Origin: Pseudarthrobacter sp. NamE5
GTDB taxonomy: Bacteria; Actinomycetota; Actinomycetes; Actinomycetales; Micrococcaceae
Assembly: GCF_005796225.1 (NCBI RefSeq)
Contig: NZ_VAHO01000010.1
Span: 1-64,000 of the forward strand
Length of the DNA stretch: 64,000 nt
Direction: 5' to 3'
Below, one piece after another: positions 33,180 to 41,211 of the stretch. Every line of letters begins with the position of its first letter. Position 1 is the first letter of the stretch. Under the pieces are notes generated by a model that had not been told where the DNA came from, searched no databases, and was given only the letters and a program-made list of their open reading frames with translations. The position numbers were made by a program, and so were the translations under genes.

Positions 33180-33917
33180 TTATTCGGCGGTCATGAAGGG
33201 GCGCGACTTGCGGCGGACTGCCACTGCAGCTCCGGCAGCCGCAAGTGCTCCGAGGCCCGCCAGCCAGGACGGGGCGCTTTCAGAACCACCGACGGCGGTC
33301 TGCGCGTTGTAGCCCTGATTGGTACCCCGGCTTGTGGCTGCCGGGGCAGTGGAAGAACGTTCCGGTGCCTGCTGCTTGGCGGTAGTCCGTGGTGCAGGAG
33401 CAGCGGCCGGTGCCTTGCTTGTGGGGGCGCCGGCTTCGGGAAGCTTGGCAGGCGGGACGACGGCGGCAGGAACTTCTGCCGGTTGCCCCACCACCGGGGT
33501 GACAGCAGGTGTGTCCACCTCCGGCACTTCAACGGTTGCGGGGGGTTCCTCCTCAGCCGGAGGCTCCTCGACGGGCGGATCCACCGGCGGATCCACGGGC
33601 GGGTCCACGGGCGGTTGCTCGACCGGCACGTCCACCTCCGGCAGTGTCTCGCCTGGCGGCAGCTGCGCGCATTTATCGACGTAGAGAAGCTTGCCCGCGT
33701 CGGTCCAGTTCTTGCCCGGCGTTTTCGATGTCGGCGGAATGATGTCCAGCGGGTGCTGGTCGTGACCGTTCAAGCCGTTGATGTTGAATTCCATCGCCTT
33801 CCAGCTGCTTCCGTCGCTGTGGCAGACAATGACTGTTTCAGACGCTGCCAGTGCAGGTGCCGTGAGGCCGATCAGCCCCAGCCCCACCACCCCCAGCGTG
33901 GCGAAGGTTCGTTTCAT
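33180..33917 (-). CDS. secreted cell-wall protein with C-terminal sorting-type signal
   Basis: 245 residues. A signal peptide (MKRTFATLGVVGLGLIGLTAPALA) is cut near residue 24. A small domain follows, containing IVCHSDGSSWKAMEF and NGLNGHDQHPLDIIPP, seen in many actinobacterial surface proteins. A Pro/Glu/Val-rich wall-spanning stretch has PPVDPPVD-type repeats. The end is YNAQTAVGGSES, a hydrophobic helix and a basic RRKSR tail: the architecture of a sortase substrate, but without LPxTG. Start ATG 33917 with SD GGGGAG. The sortase gene lies directly downstream. Confidence 0.8.
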   Translation of the reverse strand: MKRTFATLGVVGLGLIGLTAPALAASETVIVCHSDGSSWKAMEFNINGLNGHDQHPLDIIPPTSKTPGKNWTDAGKLLYVDKCAQLPPGETLPEVDVPVEQPPVDPPVDPPVDPPVEEPPAEEEPPATVEVPEVDTPAVTPVVGQPAEVPAAVVPPAKLPEAGAPTSKAPAAAPAPRTTAKQQAPERSSTAPAATSRGTNQGYNAQTAVGGSESAPSWLAGLGALAAAGAAVAVRRKSRPFMTAE

Positions 33918-34046
33918 GATTTCTCCCCAGTTCCTTGTGTGCAGCGGGCCGTGGTGGGAAGGGGCCAGCGGTTGCGCCGATTGCCCCAACAGCACGGTCA
34001 GCTTGCTTGAGTTTTTAGGCTAGGCAGGCGCGATGGGGGCGGTCCT

Positions 34047-34142
34047 GAGTAGGGGATACTCGTTTTTTCCCGCTCCTGGCTGGGCGGGTTACTTGCGGGT
34101 ACCCACATTGTGGCGATACCACCTGCACTGGCTACTTGCGGG
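34047..34142. promoter_or_regulatory. inverted and direct repeats in the gap before 34213
   Basis: The 295-bp gap 33918-34212 holds a dyad GAGTA-GGGGA-TACTC (34047-34061), followed by a T-run, and two copies of TACTTGCGGG (34090-34099, 34133-34142) 43 bp apart. These look like regulator sites for the divergent genes, but no regulator is assigned. Confidence 0.4.
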
Positions 34143-34212
34143 CAGGCGATGTACCTTGTCCGCGGACCCGCCCCGGCCTAACGTTGGAGCAAACGAAAGG
34201 TGCGTGGAAGCC

Positions 34213-34413
34213 ATGGAAATTTTCATGTGGTGGCTGGACCTGGACCTGGCCAGCAAGGAATGGCTGCGGGAGAACCTCCGTGCCGAGGAGCTGCCCCTTT
34301 TCGTGCTCCAGGGAATTGCGGAAGCGGGTGGACCGCATCCGGACAAGCCCACAGGGATCCTTACCGACGCCGACTGGGATTTCATCGAAACCCAATCCGA
34401 GTTCGTCGACTGA
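34213..34413 (+). CDS. 66-residue hypothetical protein
   Basis: Start ATG 34213, with GTG 34204 in frame as an alternative. The product MEIFMWWLDLDLASKEWLRENL...DADWDFIETQSEFVD is acidic, helical and tryptophan-rich, with no signal or membrane segment. Its codon use matches the neighbourhood. No family is recognised. It precedes the beta-propeller gene by 87 bp on the same strand. Confidence 0.55.
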   Translation: MEIFMWWLDLDLASKEWLRENLRAEELPLFVLQGIAEAGGPHPDKPTGILTDADWDFIETQSEFVD

Positions 34414-34500
34414 CGCACCTTCCGGGCCTGGTTCCCGCACTCCGGCGTTCCCCCACATTGGTGAAGAAAACCGTTGCGGGCCGCCCGGGCCGGTGGTTGC

Positions 34501-35607
34501 ATGGTGGGCATGGCAACCGCAGAGAGTTTTGTCTTGGCGATCGGCACGAAAAAAGGCCTGTGGCTGGCCACCAGCCCGGACAGGCGCCAATGGTCCTTCA
34601 GCGGCCCCCACTTCCTCATGAGCGAGGTCCCCAGCGTCGGGATCGACACCAGGGACGGCCGCACCCGGATCATGGTGGGGGTCCGCAGTGAGCATTGGGG
34701 GCCCACCGTTGCCCATACCGATGATTTTGGCGCCACCTGGTCCGAGCCCGAGCAGGGTGCCATCCGTTTCCCGGAGGACACCGGAGCGGCTGTGGAGCGA
34801 ATCTGGCAGATTCACCCGGACGGGGAGTCCCGTCCCGGAGTGGTGTGGGCGGGCGCGGAACCCATTTCAGTCTGGAAATCCACCGACGGCGGTGAGCACT
34901 TCGAGCTGAACCGCGGGCTCTGGGACCATCCGCACCGCAGTGAATGGGGCGCCGGCTACGGCGGCGCAGCAGCCCACTCGATTGTGGTCCATCCGGCGGG
35001 GGACACGGTTCACGTGGCCATGAGTACCGGGGGCGTTTACCGGTCCCTCGATGGCGGCACCTCCTGGGAGCCGCGCAACCGCGGCATTTCCGCGTATTTC
35101 ATGCCGGACCCCAACCCCGAGTTCGGCCAGTGCGTGCACAAAATTGCAGCGGACGCCGCCGTCGAAGGCCGCCTCTATGCCCAAAACCACCATGGGGTCT
35201 ACCGCACGGATGACAACGCGGACACCTGGAACTCCATTGCCGAGGGCCTGCCGGCCGACTTCGGCTTTGTCATGCTGACCCACCCCCGCCGGGAGGGTAC
35301 GGCCTGGGTGGTCCCGCTGAAGGCTGACGGAGAACGTATCCCGCCGGGCGGTGAGCTCGCCGTCCACCGCACTGATGACGCCGGGTCAACGTGGAGGAGG
35401 CTGGACTCCGGCCTGCCCACCGGGGAGTACAACAGCGTGCTGCGCGATGCTGCCTCCGTGGACGCAGCCGAGCCGGCAGGAGTGTATTTCGGAACGCGCG
35501 GCGGGACTGTCTACGCAAGCGCGGATGAGGGTGAGACCTTCCAGGAGGTGGTCGCCCACCTTCCGGATGTGCTCTGCGTGCGGGCAGCAGTGGTCACAGA
35601 TGCCTGA
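34501..35607 (+). CDS. BNR/Asp-box beta-propeller protein
   Basis: 368 residues made of sialidase-like Asp-box repeats: DDFGATW, STDGGEHF, SLDGGTSW, TDDNADTW, TDDAGSTW and SADEGETF spaced along the chain, predicting a six- or seven-bladed propeller. There is no signal peptide, so it is cytosolic. No catalytic residues of true sialidases are evident. Starts at ATG 34501; ATG 34510 is also possible. Its last eight bases overlap the start of a MoaD-like gene (35600), so the two products are made together. Confidence 0.82.
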   Translation: MVGMATAESFVLAIGTKKGLWLATSPDRRQWSFSGPHFLMSEVPSVGIDTRDGRTRIMVGVRSEHWGPTVAHTDDFGATWSEPEQGAIRFPEDTGAAVERIWQIHPDGESRPGVVWAGAEPISVWKSTDGGEHFELNRGLWDHPHRSEWGAGYGGAAAHSIVVHPAGDTVHVAMSTGGVYRSLDGGTSWEPRNRGISAYFMPDPNPEFGQCVHKIAADAAVEGRLYAQNHHGVYRTDDNADTWNSIAEGLPADFGFVMLTHPRREGTAWVVPLKADGERIPPGGELAVHRTDDAGSTWRRLDSGLPTGEYNSVLRDAASVDAAEPAGVYFGTRGGTVYASADEGETFQEVVAHLPDVLCVRAAVVTDA

Positions 35608-35887
35608 CATCACGGTGGTGCTTCCCAATGTCCTGCAACCCCTGGCCGGCGGGCAGTCCGTCCTGACTGCGCCCGCTGAGGGGCCGGTAACCGTGGGAAA
35701 GCTGCTGGATTCAGTGACCTCGGACTTCGCAGTGCTCGCCCGGCGGCTCCGTGACGAGACAGGTGCTTTGCGACGCTTCGTGAACGTCTACGTGGACGGG
35801 GACGAAGTGCGACGGCTGCAGGGGCTGGACACCGAGGTTGCCCCAGGCCAGGAGGTGCTGGTCATCCAGTCCGTGGCTGGAGGTTAG
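35600..35887 (+). CDS. MoaD/ThiS-like ubiquitin-fold protein
   Basis: 95 residues. It begins PDITVVLPNVLQPLAGGQSVL, has the beta-grasp core TVGKLLDSVTSDFAVLARRL...RRFVNVYVDGDEVR and ends VLVIQSVAGG. The terminal Gly-Gly is what sulfur carriers need for adenylation and thiocarboxylation. No moeB/thiF or molybdopterin gene is nearby. Start ATG 35600 overlaps the propeller stop. It may be a sulfur carrier or protein tag for the propeller's partner; that is inference. Confidence 0.85.
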   Translation: MPDITVVLPNVLQPLAGGQSVLTAPAEGPVTVGKLLDSVTSDFAVLARRLRDETGALRRFVNVYVDGDEVRRLQGLDTEVAPGQEVLVIQSVAGG

Positions 35888-35979
35888 CCTGAACGGCAGG
35901 GGCCGAGGCTTCGGCACGGCGGGTAGCCCTTACTGGCTACACCCGCCATAGTCGCTTCCAGCCATGGGGAACTCAGCGT

Positions 35980-36216
35980 TCAGGCCAACCGCCAGACGCT
36001 GCATTCGTCCGTATTGATCGCCTTGCGCAGGCCGGTGGGCCGGTCCAGGATCCACACGACGCCGATGCCCGGGGCTGTCTCCTGGACACTGCCGCGGCGG
36101 ATCACCACGTCGTCGTAGGATGGCCCGACGGAGAGGCGGGCTTCTATCTCGTCGCCGCGGTGGAGCTGGTCCAGGGCGCGGACTCTGGTTACATGAGGTG
36201 TCGCTTTCTGCTTCAT
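35980..36216 (-). CDS. 78-residue hypothetical protein
   Basis: Start ATG 36216 has SD CAGGAGCCCCCC. The product (MKQKATPHVTRVRALDQLHRGDEIEARLSVGPSYDDVVIRRGSVQETAPGIGVVWILD...) looks like a small beta-barrel. No family is recognised and no membrane segment is present. An extended frame to 36264 lacks an SD. Confidence 0.55.
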   Translation of the reverse strand: MKQKATPHVTRVRALDQLHRGDEIEARLSVGPSYDDVVIRRGSVQETAPGIGVVWILDRPTGLRKAINTDECSVWRLA

Positions 36217-36339
36217 GGGGGGCTCCTGGCTGGGGCTGGTGCCGGCTCTTGCCTGCAGAATCAAGTGTGCCTACGCAATGTTGCGCCGGGGTTTCCTCAC
36301 GGTTAGGTGCCGGTTAGTTCTTCGCGCCGGAGCTGTTTC

Positions 36340-37584
36340 CTAGGGCAGCTCCAGGCTGGCGCGGTAGGACGCCAGGAACGTGGAGATCCTCCGCACCGCC
36401 TCGCGGATGTCCAGCGCGGTGGGAAGGATGACGAACCGGAAGTGGTCCGGCGCCGGCCAGTTGAAGGCCGAACCGTGCGAGACGAGGATTTTCTGGTCCT
36501 GCAGCAGGTCAAGGACAAACTGCTCGTCGCTGCTGATGGGGTAGAGCTCGGGATCCAGCCGTGGAAACAGGTACATGGCTCCGGCCGCGGGCACGCACGT
36601 TACGCCGGGGATGGCCGTCAGCAGTTGGTGGGCAAGGTCCCGCTGTTCCCGCAGCCTGCCGCCGGGACTCACCAGCGCCTCGATGCTCTGGTAGCCGCCC
36701 AGGCACGTCTGGATGGCGTGCTGGGCGGGGACGTTGGCGCACAGGCGCAGGGACGCAAGCAGTTCCAGCCCCTCCCGGTACGCGGCGGTGGCGGTGAGCG
36801 GGCCGGTGACTGCCACCCAGCCGGCCCGGTAGCCCGGCATCCGGTAGGCCTTGGACAGCCCGCTGAATGTAAGGCAGCAGACATCCTCCGCCACAGAGGC
36901 AGTGTGTATGTGTTTGGCGTCCTCGTACAGCACCTTTTCGTAGATCTCGTCCGAGAACAACACCAGGTGGTGCTTGCGTGCCAGCTCCGCGAACTGCTCC
37001 AGGATGTGGCGCGGGTAGACGGCCCCGGTGGGGTTGTTGGGGTTGATGATCACAATCCCCTTGGTGCGGCTGGTGATCTTCGCTTCCACGTCGGCCATGT
37101 CCGGCCACCAGTTCTCCGCCTCGTCGCAGAGGTAGTGCACGGGCTTGCCGCCGGTCAGGGTGATGGCCGCCGTCCAGAGCGGGTAATCGGGTGCCGGCAC
37201 CAGGATCTCGTCGCCGTTTTCCATGAACGCCTGGAGGCACATCGAGATGAGTTCGCTGACGCCGTTGCCGATGAAGATGTCCTCCACGCCGATCTGCATC
37301 AGGCCGCGGGTCTGGTAGTACTGCGAGATGGCGGTGCGGGCGGTGAAGATGCCCTTCGAATCGCTGTAGCCCTGCGCTCCGCGCAGGTGGTGGATCATGT
37401 CCACCACCACGGACTCCGGTGCTTCCAGCCCGAACGGCGCGGTGTCCCCCAAGTTCATCTTGAGGATCCGGTGCCCCTCGGCCTCCATGTTCTTGGCGGC
37501 CTGGAGGATGGGTCCGCGGAGTTCGTAACGCACGTTCTGGAGTTTGCTGGAGTGCTGCATGGGGCGCATGGTTGATTTTTTCAC
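36340..37584 (-). CDS. PLP-dependent aminotransferase, alanine-type (AlaA-like)
   Basis: 414 residues of class I aminotransferase. It begins SSKLQNVRYELRGPILQAAKNMEAEGHRILKMNLGDTAPFG, typical of AlaA/AlaT. PLP contacts are NPNNPTGAVY, DEIYEK and the lysine SGLSKAYRMPGYRAGW; a carboxylate-binding Arg lies in DHFRFVILP. It should interconvert pyruvate and alanine using glutamate. ATG 37584 or ATG 37560 (MQHSSKLQ) are both possible; neither has a good SD. Confidence 0.9.
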   Translation of the reverse strand: MKKSTMRPMQHSSKLQNVRYELRGPILQAAKNMEAEGHRILKMNLGDTAPFGLEAPESVVVDMIHHLRGAQGYSDSKGIFTARTAISQYYQTRGLMQIGVEDIFIGNGVSELISMCLQAFMENGDEILVPAPDYPLWTAAITLTGGKPVHYLCDEAENWWPDMADVEAKITSRTKGIVIINPNNPTGAVYPRHILEQFAELARKHHLVLFSDEIYEKVLYEDAKHIHTASVAEDVCCLTFSGLSKAYRMPGYRAGWVAVTGPLTATAAYREGLELLASLRLCANVPAQHAIQTCLGGYQSIEALVSPGGRLREQRDLAHQLLTAIPGVTCVPAAGAMYLFPRLDPELYPISSDEQFVLDLLQDQKILVSHGSAFNWPAPDHFRFVILPTALDIREAVRRISTFLASYRASLELP

Positions 37585-37620
37585 AAACGCAGCACGCGCG
37601 CCGGTGGTTCGTCGACTGCC

Positions 37621-37797
37621 TTACGGCTTCTCCGCCCCTTCGGCGCCAGTGCTTTCGGCGGAAGCGCGGTCGGGGACCCACTCGAGGAGGTCCCCCGCCT
37701 GGCAGTCCAGGACCCGGCACATTGCGTCCAAGGTGCTAAATTCCGACGCGCTCGGCGAACTCCCCCACGCTCATCTTGCGCTTGGCGAGTTCCGCAG
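37621..37797 (-). pseudogene. remnant of an XRE/Cro-type helix-turn-helix regulator
   Basis: On the minus strand one frame reads AELAKRKMSVGEFAERVGI then stops, and another continues FSTLDAMCRVLDCQAGDLLEWVPD and ends with TAA at 37621-37623. In intact YozG-like proteins these pieces are joined by about 17 residues carrying the recognition helix (of the type TPANVAVLKNGRAKAVR). That piece is deleted with a frameshift, and the N-terminal MPIVVRID-like start is missing too. It cannot bind DNA as it stands. Confidence 0.65.
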
Positions 37798-38245
37798 CAG
37801 ATCCCGCATCACCACAATCAGGAGGACCAACACCGCACCGATCAGCGTGATGCCGATCAACACCGAAGGGGTCCCGGGATCGCGCAGTTCAGGGGTGAAG
37901 TAGATGTACGCGACGAGGGAGGCTGCCATGACCGCCAGCAGCAGCCATGCCAGGACGAACGTCCACGTGATCACGTCGACCCACCGCAGCGAGGCCGGGG
38001 TGAAGATCCGGTGGCGCTGGACGAGGGTCAGCAACCGCCAGACGCACACGATCACCACCTGCAGGCACAGGGCCTCCAGCTCCCAGAACAGCAGCATAGG
38101 CCACCGCCAGGGGTCGAATGCAGGCCCCTCACGTGGTGAAGAGAAACTCGCCGGGAAATGACATGACCTGGGCGACCAGCAGTCCCAGGAACACCATGAC
38201 CAGCAGGACCCGCAGGGGGATGACCAATCGATACGCGATAAGCAT
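37771..38245 (-). pseudogene. DUF2975 membrane protein, frameshifted
   Basis: From ATG 38245 the frame reads MLIAYRLVIPLRVLLVMVFLGLLVAQVMSFPGEF and then hits TGA. A second frame continues with DPWRWPMLLFWELEALCLQVVIVCVWRLL, RWVDVITWTFVLAWLLL and LRDPGTPSVLIGITLIGAVLVLLIVVMRDLLR, the four-helix DUF2975 pattern. The shift lies near 38125-38150. DUF2975 normally precedes the XRE regulator that is also broken here. A dyad TATCGA-CTT-TCGATA (about 38266-38281) precedes the gene and may be the old operator. Confidence 0.7.
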
Positions 38246-38301
38246 TGAACCATAGTCGGTTCATATCTATCGAAAGTCGATATAGCATACAAGCCCCAGC
38301 G

Positions 38302-39996
38302 TCAGGGGGTTGGCCGGTCACCTTTTCGGTGCAGGCGGAACCAGCGGTGCCCGTACCGTCCCAGCTCCAGGGAGAAGCCGCCGTTGGGCTCCAAGGCGAT
38401 ATTGTCGCCGTCGAACAGGTCCAGCAGCATGGCATCCGTGTAGGCCTGGGGCGGACTGTCCTCCCCGCCTACCCTTGCGCTGACCTTCACCGTGTCCTCG
38501 CCAAAGTTGTGCAGCAAAACCATCGTGCCGCCGTCGGAACTGCAGGTATGGGCAAGCACCGCGGGCTCGGGCTGGGCGATCACGGCAAATTCACCCCAGC
38601 CCAGCTCAGGTGCCTCCCGGTAACGCGCGATCAGCGCGGCCATGAAGGTAAACAGCGATTCTGGGTCCCGCTTCCCGGCCGCGGCGTTGACGTGCTCGGG
38701 CCCGTACTCGCCGCGCACCAGGGGCGCCACCAGCTCTGCGGCATTGGCATTGGAGAACCCAGCGTTCTTTTCGCTGTTCCACTGCATGGGCGTGCGGACC
38801 GCGGCGCGGCTTTTTTGCCGGAGGTCCTCGCCCATGCCGATCTCCTCTCCATAGAAGAGCACGGGTGTCCCGGGTAGGGAGAACATTAGGGAGTACACCA
38901 TCCGGAGGTGCTCCGGGTCGCCGCCGAGCATTGGCGGCAGCCGGCGGCGCAGCCCCCGCCCGTAAATTTGCATGTCCTCCTCCGGGCCGAACGCCGCGAA
39001 CACTTCCTGGCGCTCGCCGTCGGTGAGCTTGTCCAGCGTCAGCTCGTCGTGGTTGCGCACGAACATGGCCCACTGGTTGTCCGGGTGGATCGGCGGCCGG
39101 CTCTTCAGCGTCTCCACCAGTGGCCGGGCATCCTGCCGCGCCAGCGACAGGTAAATGTGCTGCATCGACATAAAGTCGAACTGCATGTTCAGCTCGTTGC
39201 CCTCCGGCCCGCCGAAGTACTCCAGCTGCTCCTTGTACGGCAGGTTCACCTCGCCCAGCAGCACCGCGCTGCCGTTGCGCCGGCTGACGAAGCTGCGCAG
39301 CGCACAGAGGTAGGCATGCGGATCCGGGTTGGCGGCCTCGTCCTTGGGCTGGCCCCGGGTTTCCAGGAAGAACGGCACCGCGTCCAGCCGGAACCCGTCC
39401 AGGCCCAGCTCCAGCCACAGTCCCATGGCCTTGGCAATCTGGTCGCGGACCTGCGGGTTGGTGACGTTCAGGTCCGGCTGGTGCTTGGCGAACATGTGCA
39501 GGTACCACTCGCCCGTGGCCTCGTCCCGGGTCCACAGCGAGTCCTCCTCGCCCGGGAACACCACCTCGGACGACGTGTCCGGGGGAGTGTCGCTCCGCCA
39601 CACGTAATAGTCCCGGTACTTGTTGTCAGTGGATTTCCGGGCCTCCACGAACCAGGGGTGCCTGTCCGAGGTGTGGTTCACCACGAAGTCCGCGATCACC
39701 CGCATGCCCCGGTCCCGGGCGGCGCGGATGAACTCCACCAGGTCTCCGAGCGTCCCCAGCCGGGGGTCCACCGTGAAAAAGTTGGTCACGTCGTAGCCGT
39801 CGTCGCGGTCCGGCGACGGATAAAACGGCATCAGCCAGATGCAGGTCACGCCGAGGGCGGCGAGGTAGTCCACCCGCTGGGTGAGGCCGGCGAAGTCACC
39901 GGTGCCGTCGCCGTCGTCGTCAAAGAACGTCTCCACGTCCAGGCAGTAGATGACCGCATTCTTCCACCACAGGTCCGACGTTTCGGCAAGCCTCAT
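38302..39996 (-). CDS. GH13 alpha-amylase family enzyme (trehalose-synthase-like)
   Basis: 564 residues. The TIM barrel starts SDLWWKNAVIYCLDVETFFDDDGDGTGDF. Conserved GH13 regions are ADFVVNHTSDRHPWF, GFRLDAVPFF (nucleophile Asp), LLGEVN (acid Glu) and FVRNHDELTL (Asp), followed by a C-terminal beta domain. The order and motifs are closest to TreS (maltose/trehalose interconversion), but short variants with unknown specificity exist. Start ATG 39996 overlaps the LLM stop (ATGA), so both are cotranslated. Confidence 0.88.
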   Translation of the reverse strand: MRLAETSDLWWKNAVIYCLDVETFFDDDGDGTGDFAGLTQRVDYLAALGVTCIWLMPFYPSPDRDDGYDVTNFFTVDPRLGTLGDLVEFIRAARDRGMRVIADFVVNHTSDRHPWFVEARKSTDNKYRDYYVWRSDTPPDTSSEVVFPGEEDSLWTRDEATGEWYLHMFAKHQPDLNVTNPQVRDQIAKAMGLWLELGLDGFRLDAVPFFLETRGQPKDEAANPDPHAYLCALRSFVSRRNGSAVLLGEVNLPYKEQLEYFGGPEGNELNMQFDFMSMQHIYLSLARQDARPLVETLKSRPPIHPDNQWAMFVRNHDELTLDKLTDGERQEVFAAFGPEEDMQIYGRGLRRRLPPMLGGDPEHLRMVYSLMFSLPGTPVLFYGEEIGMGEDLRQKSRAAVRTPMQWNSEKNAGFSNANAAELVAPLVRGEYGPEHVNAAAGKRDPESLFTFMAALIARYREAPELGWGEFAVIAQPEPAVLAHTCSSDGGTMVLLHNFGEDTVKVSARVGGEDSPPQAYTDAMLLDLFDGDNIALEPNGGFSLELGRYGHRWFRLHRKGDRPTP

Positions 39997-41033
39997 GCTG
40001 AAGCGTCCGACGCCGGCTCGGCAGCGGAGGCAACCAGCTGCGGTTCGGCGGGGGCGCCTGCGGAGGTTGTGCCGGGGGTGCGGAGCTGCGGGAGGACCTC
40101 CGCGGCGAACGCGTCGATAAAGGGAGCCTGTTCCTGTCCCACGAAGTGCAGGTAGAGCTCGTCAAAGCCCAGCTCGGCATATTCCGACAGCCACTCCACG
40201 TGCTGTTCCAGGCTGGCCGAAATATTGACCGTTGTGCGGACCTGTTCTTCGGTCACGTGTTCGCCCACGAGGTCGAAGTGTTTAGCGGTGGGAAGATCCC
40301 AGGGGATGGGAGGCTGGTAGGTGTTGGTCCGCCACTGGTCCAGGGCGACGGCAACCGCTTCCTGTTCGCTCCCGGCCCAGGACAGGTGGACCTGCAGGAT
40401 GGCCTTGCCGCGGCCTCCGTTGTCCCGGTAGGCGGCCAGCATGTCCCGCAGCTTGTCCGTCGGCTGGTTAACGGTCGCCAGGCCGTCCGCCCAGGCCGCG
40501 GCCCGCCGCGCCGTAGCAACGCTGACGGCGGGAGCGATCAGCGGCGGCGGGGTTTCCGGGACATCCCAAAGCCGCGCCTGCTCAACCGTCACCAGCCCGC
40601 GGTGGGTGACTTCCTCGCCGCGGTGCAGGCGCCGGATCACGTCCACGCATTCCTCCAGCCGGTGCTGCCGGATGTCCTTGGCAGGCCACCCGTCACCCGT
40701 GATGTGCTCGTTCATGTTCTCGCCGCTGCCCGGCGCGAACCAAAAGCGGTCCGGGAACATGCTGGCGAGTGTGGCGGAAGCGTGGGCGATGATGGCCGGG
40801 TGGTAGCGCTGGCCCGGCGCCGTGACCACGCCGAAGCGGAGGTCGGTGGTGGCCAGCGCGGCCCCCAGCCAGGACCAGGCGAATCCGGAGTGGCCCTGCC
40901 GGGCAGACCAGGGCTCAATATGGTCCGAGCACATGGCGGCATCGAACCCTGCCTGTTCCGCGTGCTGGACGTCCTTGAGCAGTTGGGCGGGGCTGATCTG
41001 TTCGTGTGAGGCGTGAAAGCCGACGGTAACCAT
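39993..41033 (-). CDS. LLM-class flavin-dependent oxidoreductase
   Basis: 346 residues of luciferase-like TIM barrel: VGFHASHEQISPAQLLKDVQHAEQAGFDAAMCSDHIEPW, GVVTAPGQRYHPAIIAHASATLASMFPDRFWFAPGSGENMNEHI, and a C-terminal helical part. It matches the F420-related LLM subgroup commonly found beside TreS-like genes. Start ATG 41033 with GAGGTTAACG. Substrate unknown. Divergent from the AEC transporter. Confidence 0.85.
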   Translation of the reverse strand: MVTVGFHASHEQISPAQLLKDVQHAEQAGFDAAMCSDHIEPWSARQGHSGFAWSWLGAALATTDLRFGVVTAPGQRYHPAIIAHASATLASMFPDRFWFAPGSGENMNEHITGDGWPAKDIRQHRLEECVDVIRRLHRGEEVTHRGLVTVEQARLWDVPETPPPLIAPAVSVATARRAAAWADGLATVNQPTDKLRDMLAAYRDNGGRGKAILQVHLSWAGSEQEAVAVALDQWRTNTYQPPIPWDLPTAKHFDLVGEHVTEEQVRTTVNISASLEQHVEWLSEYAELGFDELYLHFVGQEQAPFIDAFAAEVLPQLRTPGTTSAGAPAEPQLVASAAEPASDASA

Positions 41034-41121
41034 CGTTAACCTCTACCGTCCCGGGTGGTGAGGTGTCGAGGGGTTTGCCTTTAACGCGGCGCCAAGGCGG
41101 GCAGCCGTGCATCGACCCAAC

Positions 41122-41153
41122 AACTTGTCAGATAAGTTTGAGACTTGTAATAC
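41122..41153 (+). promoter_or_regulatory. promoter and operator-like dyad for the AEC transporter
   Basis: TTGTCA (41125-41130) and TAATAC (41148-41153) are 17 bp apart, a good promoter. The -35 lies within AACTT-n7-AAGTT (41122-41138), a dyad suited to a GntR-type repressor. Confidence 0.5.
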
Positions 41154-41211
41154 TGCGCTTCCGGAACTTCTTGCTCCTGCGCAGGCGGCGGAAGGGAAGG
41201 AAGTACCAATT

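Noticed and set aside
33540..33620. Tandem repeat / CRISPR-like array
   Set aside because: The GGATCCACC(G)GGC-type repeats encode the PPVDPPVD wall-spanning segment; no spacers.
36307..37575. 422-residue plus-strand open frame
   Set aside because: Antisense to the aminotransferase; no start signal and low-complexity His/Val/Gly composition.
38908..40155. 415-residue plus-strand open frame
   Set aside because: Lies antisense to the TreS-like gene whose GH13 motifs are certain; shadow of high-GC coding.
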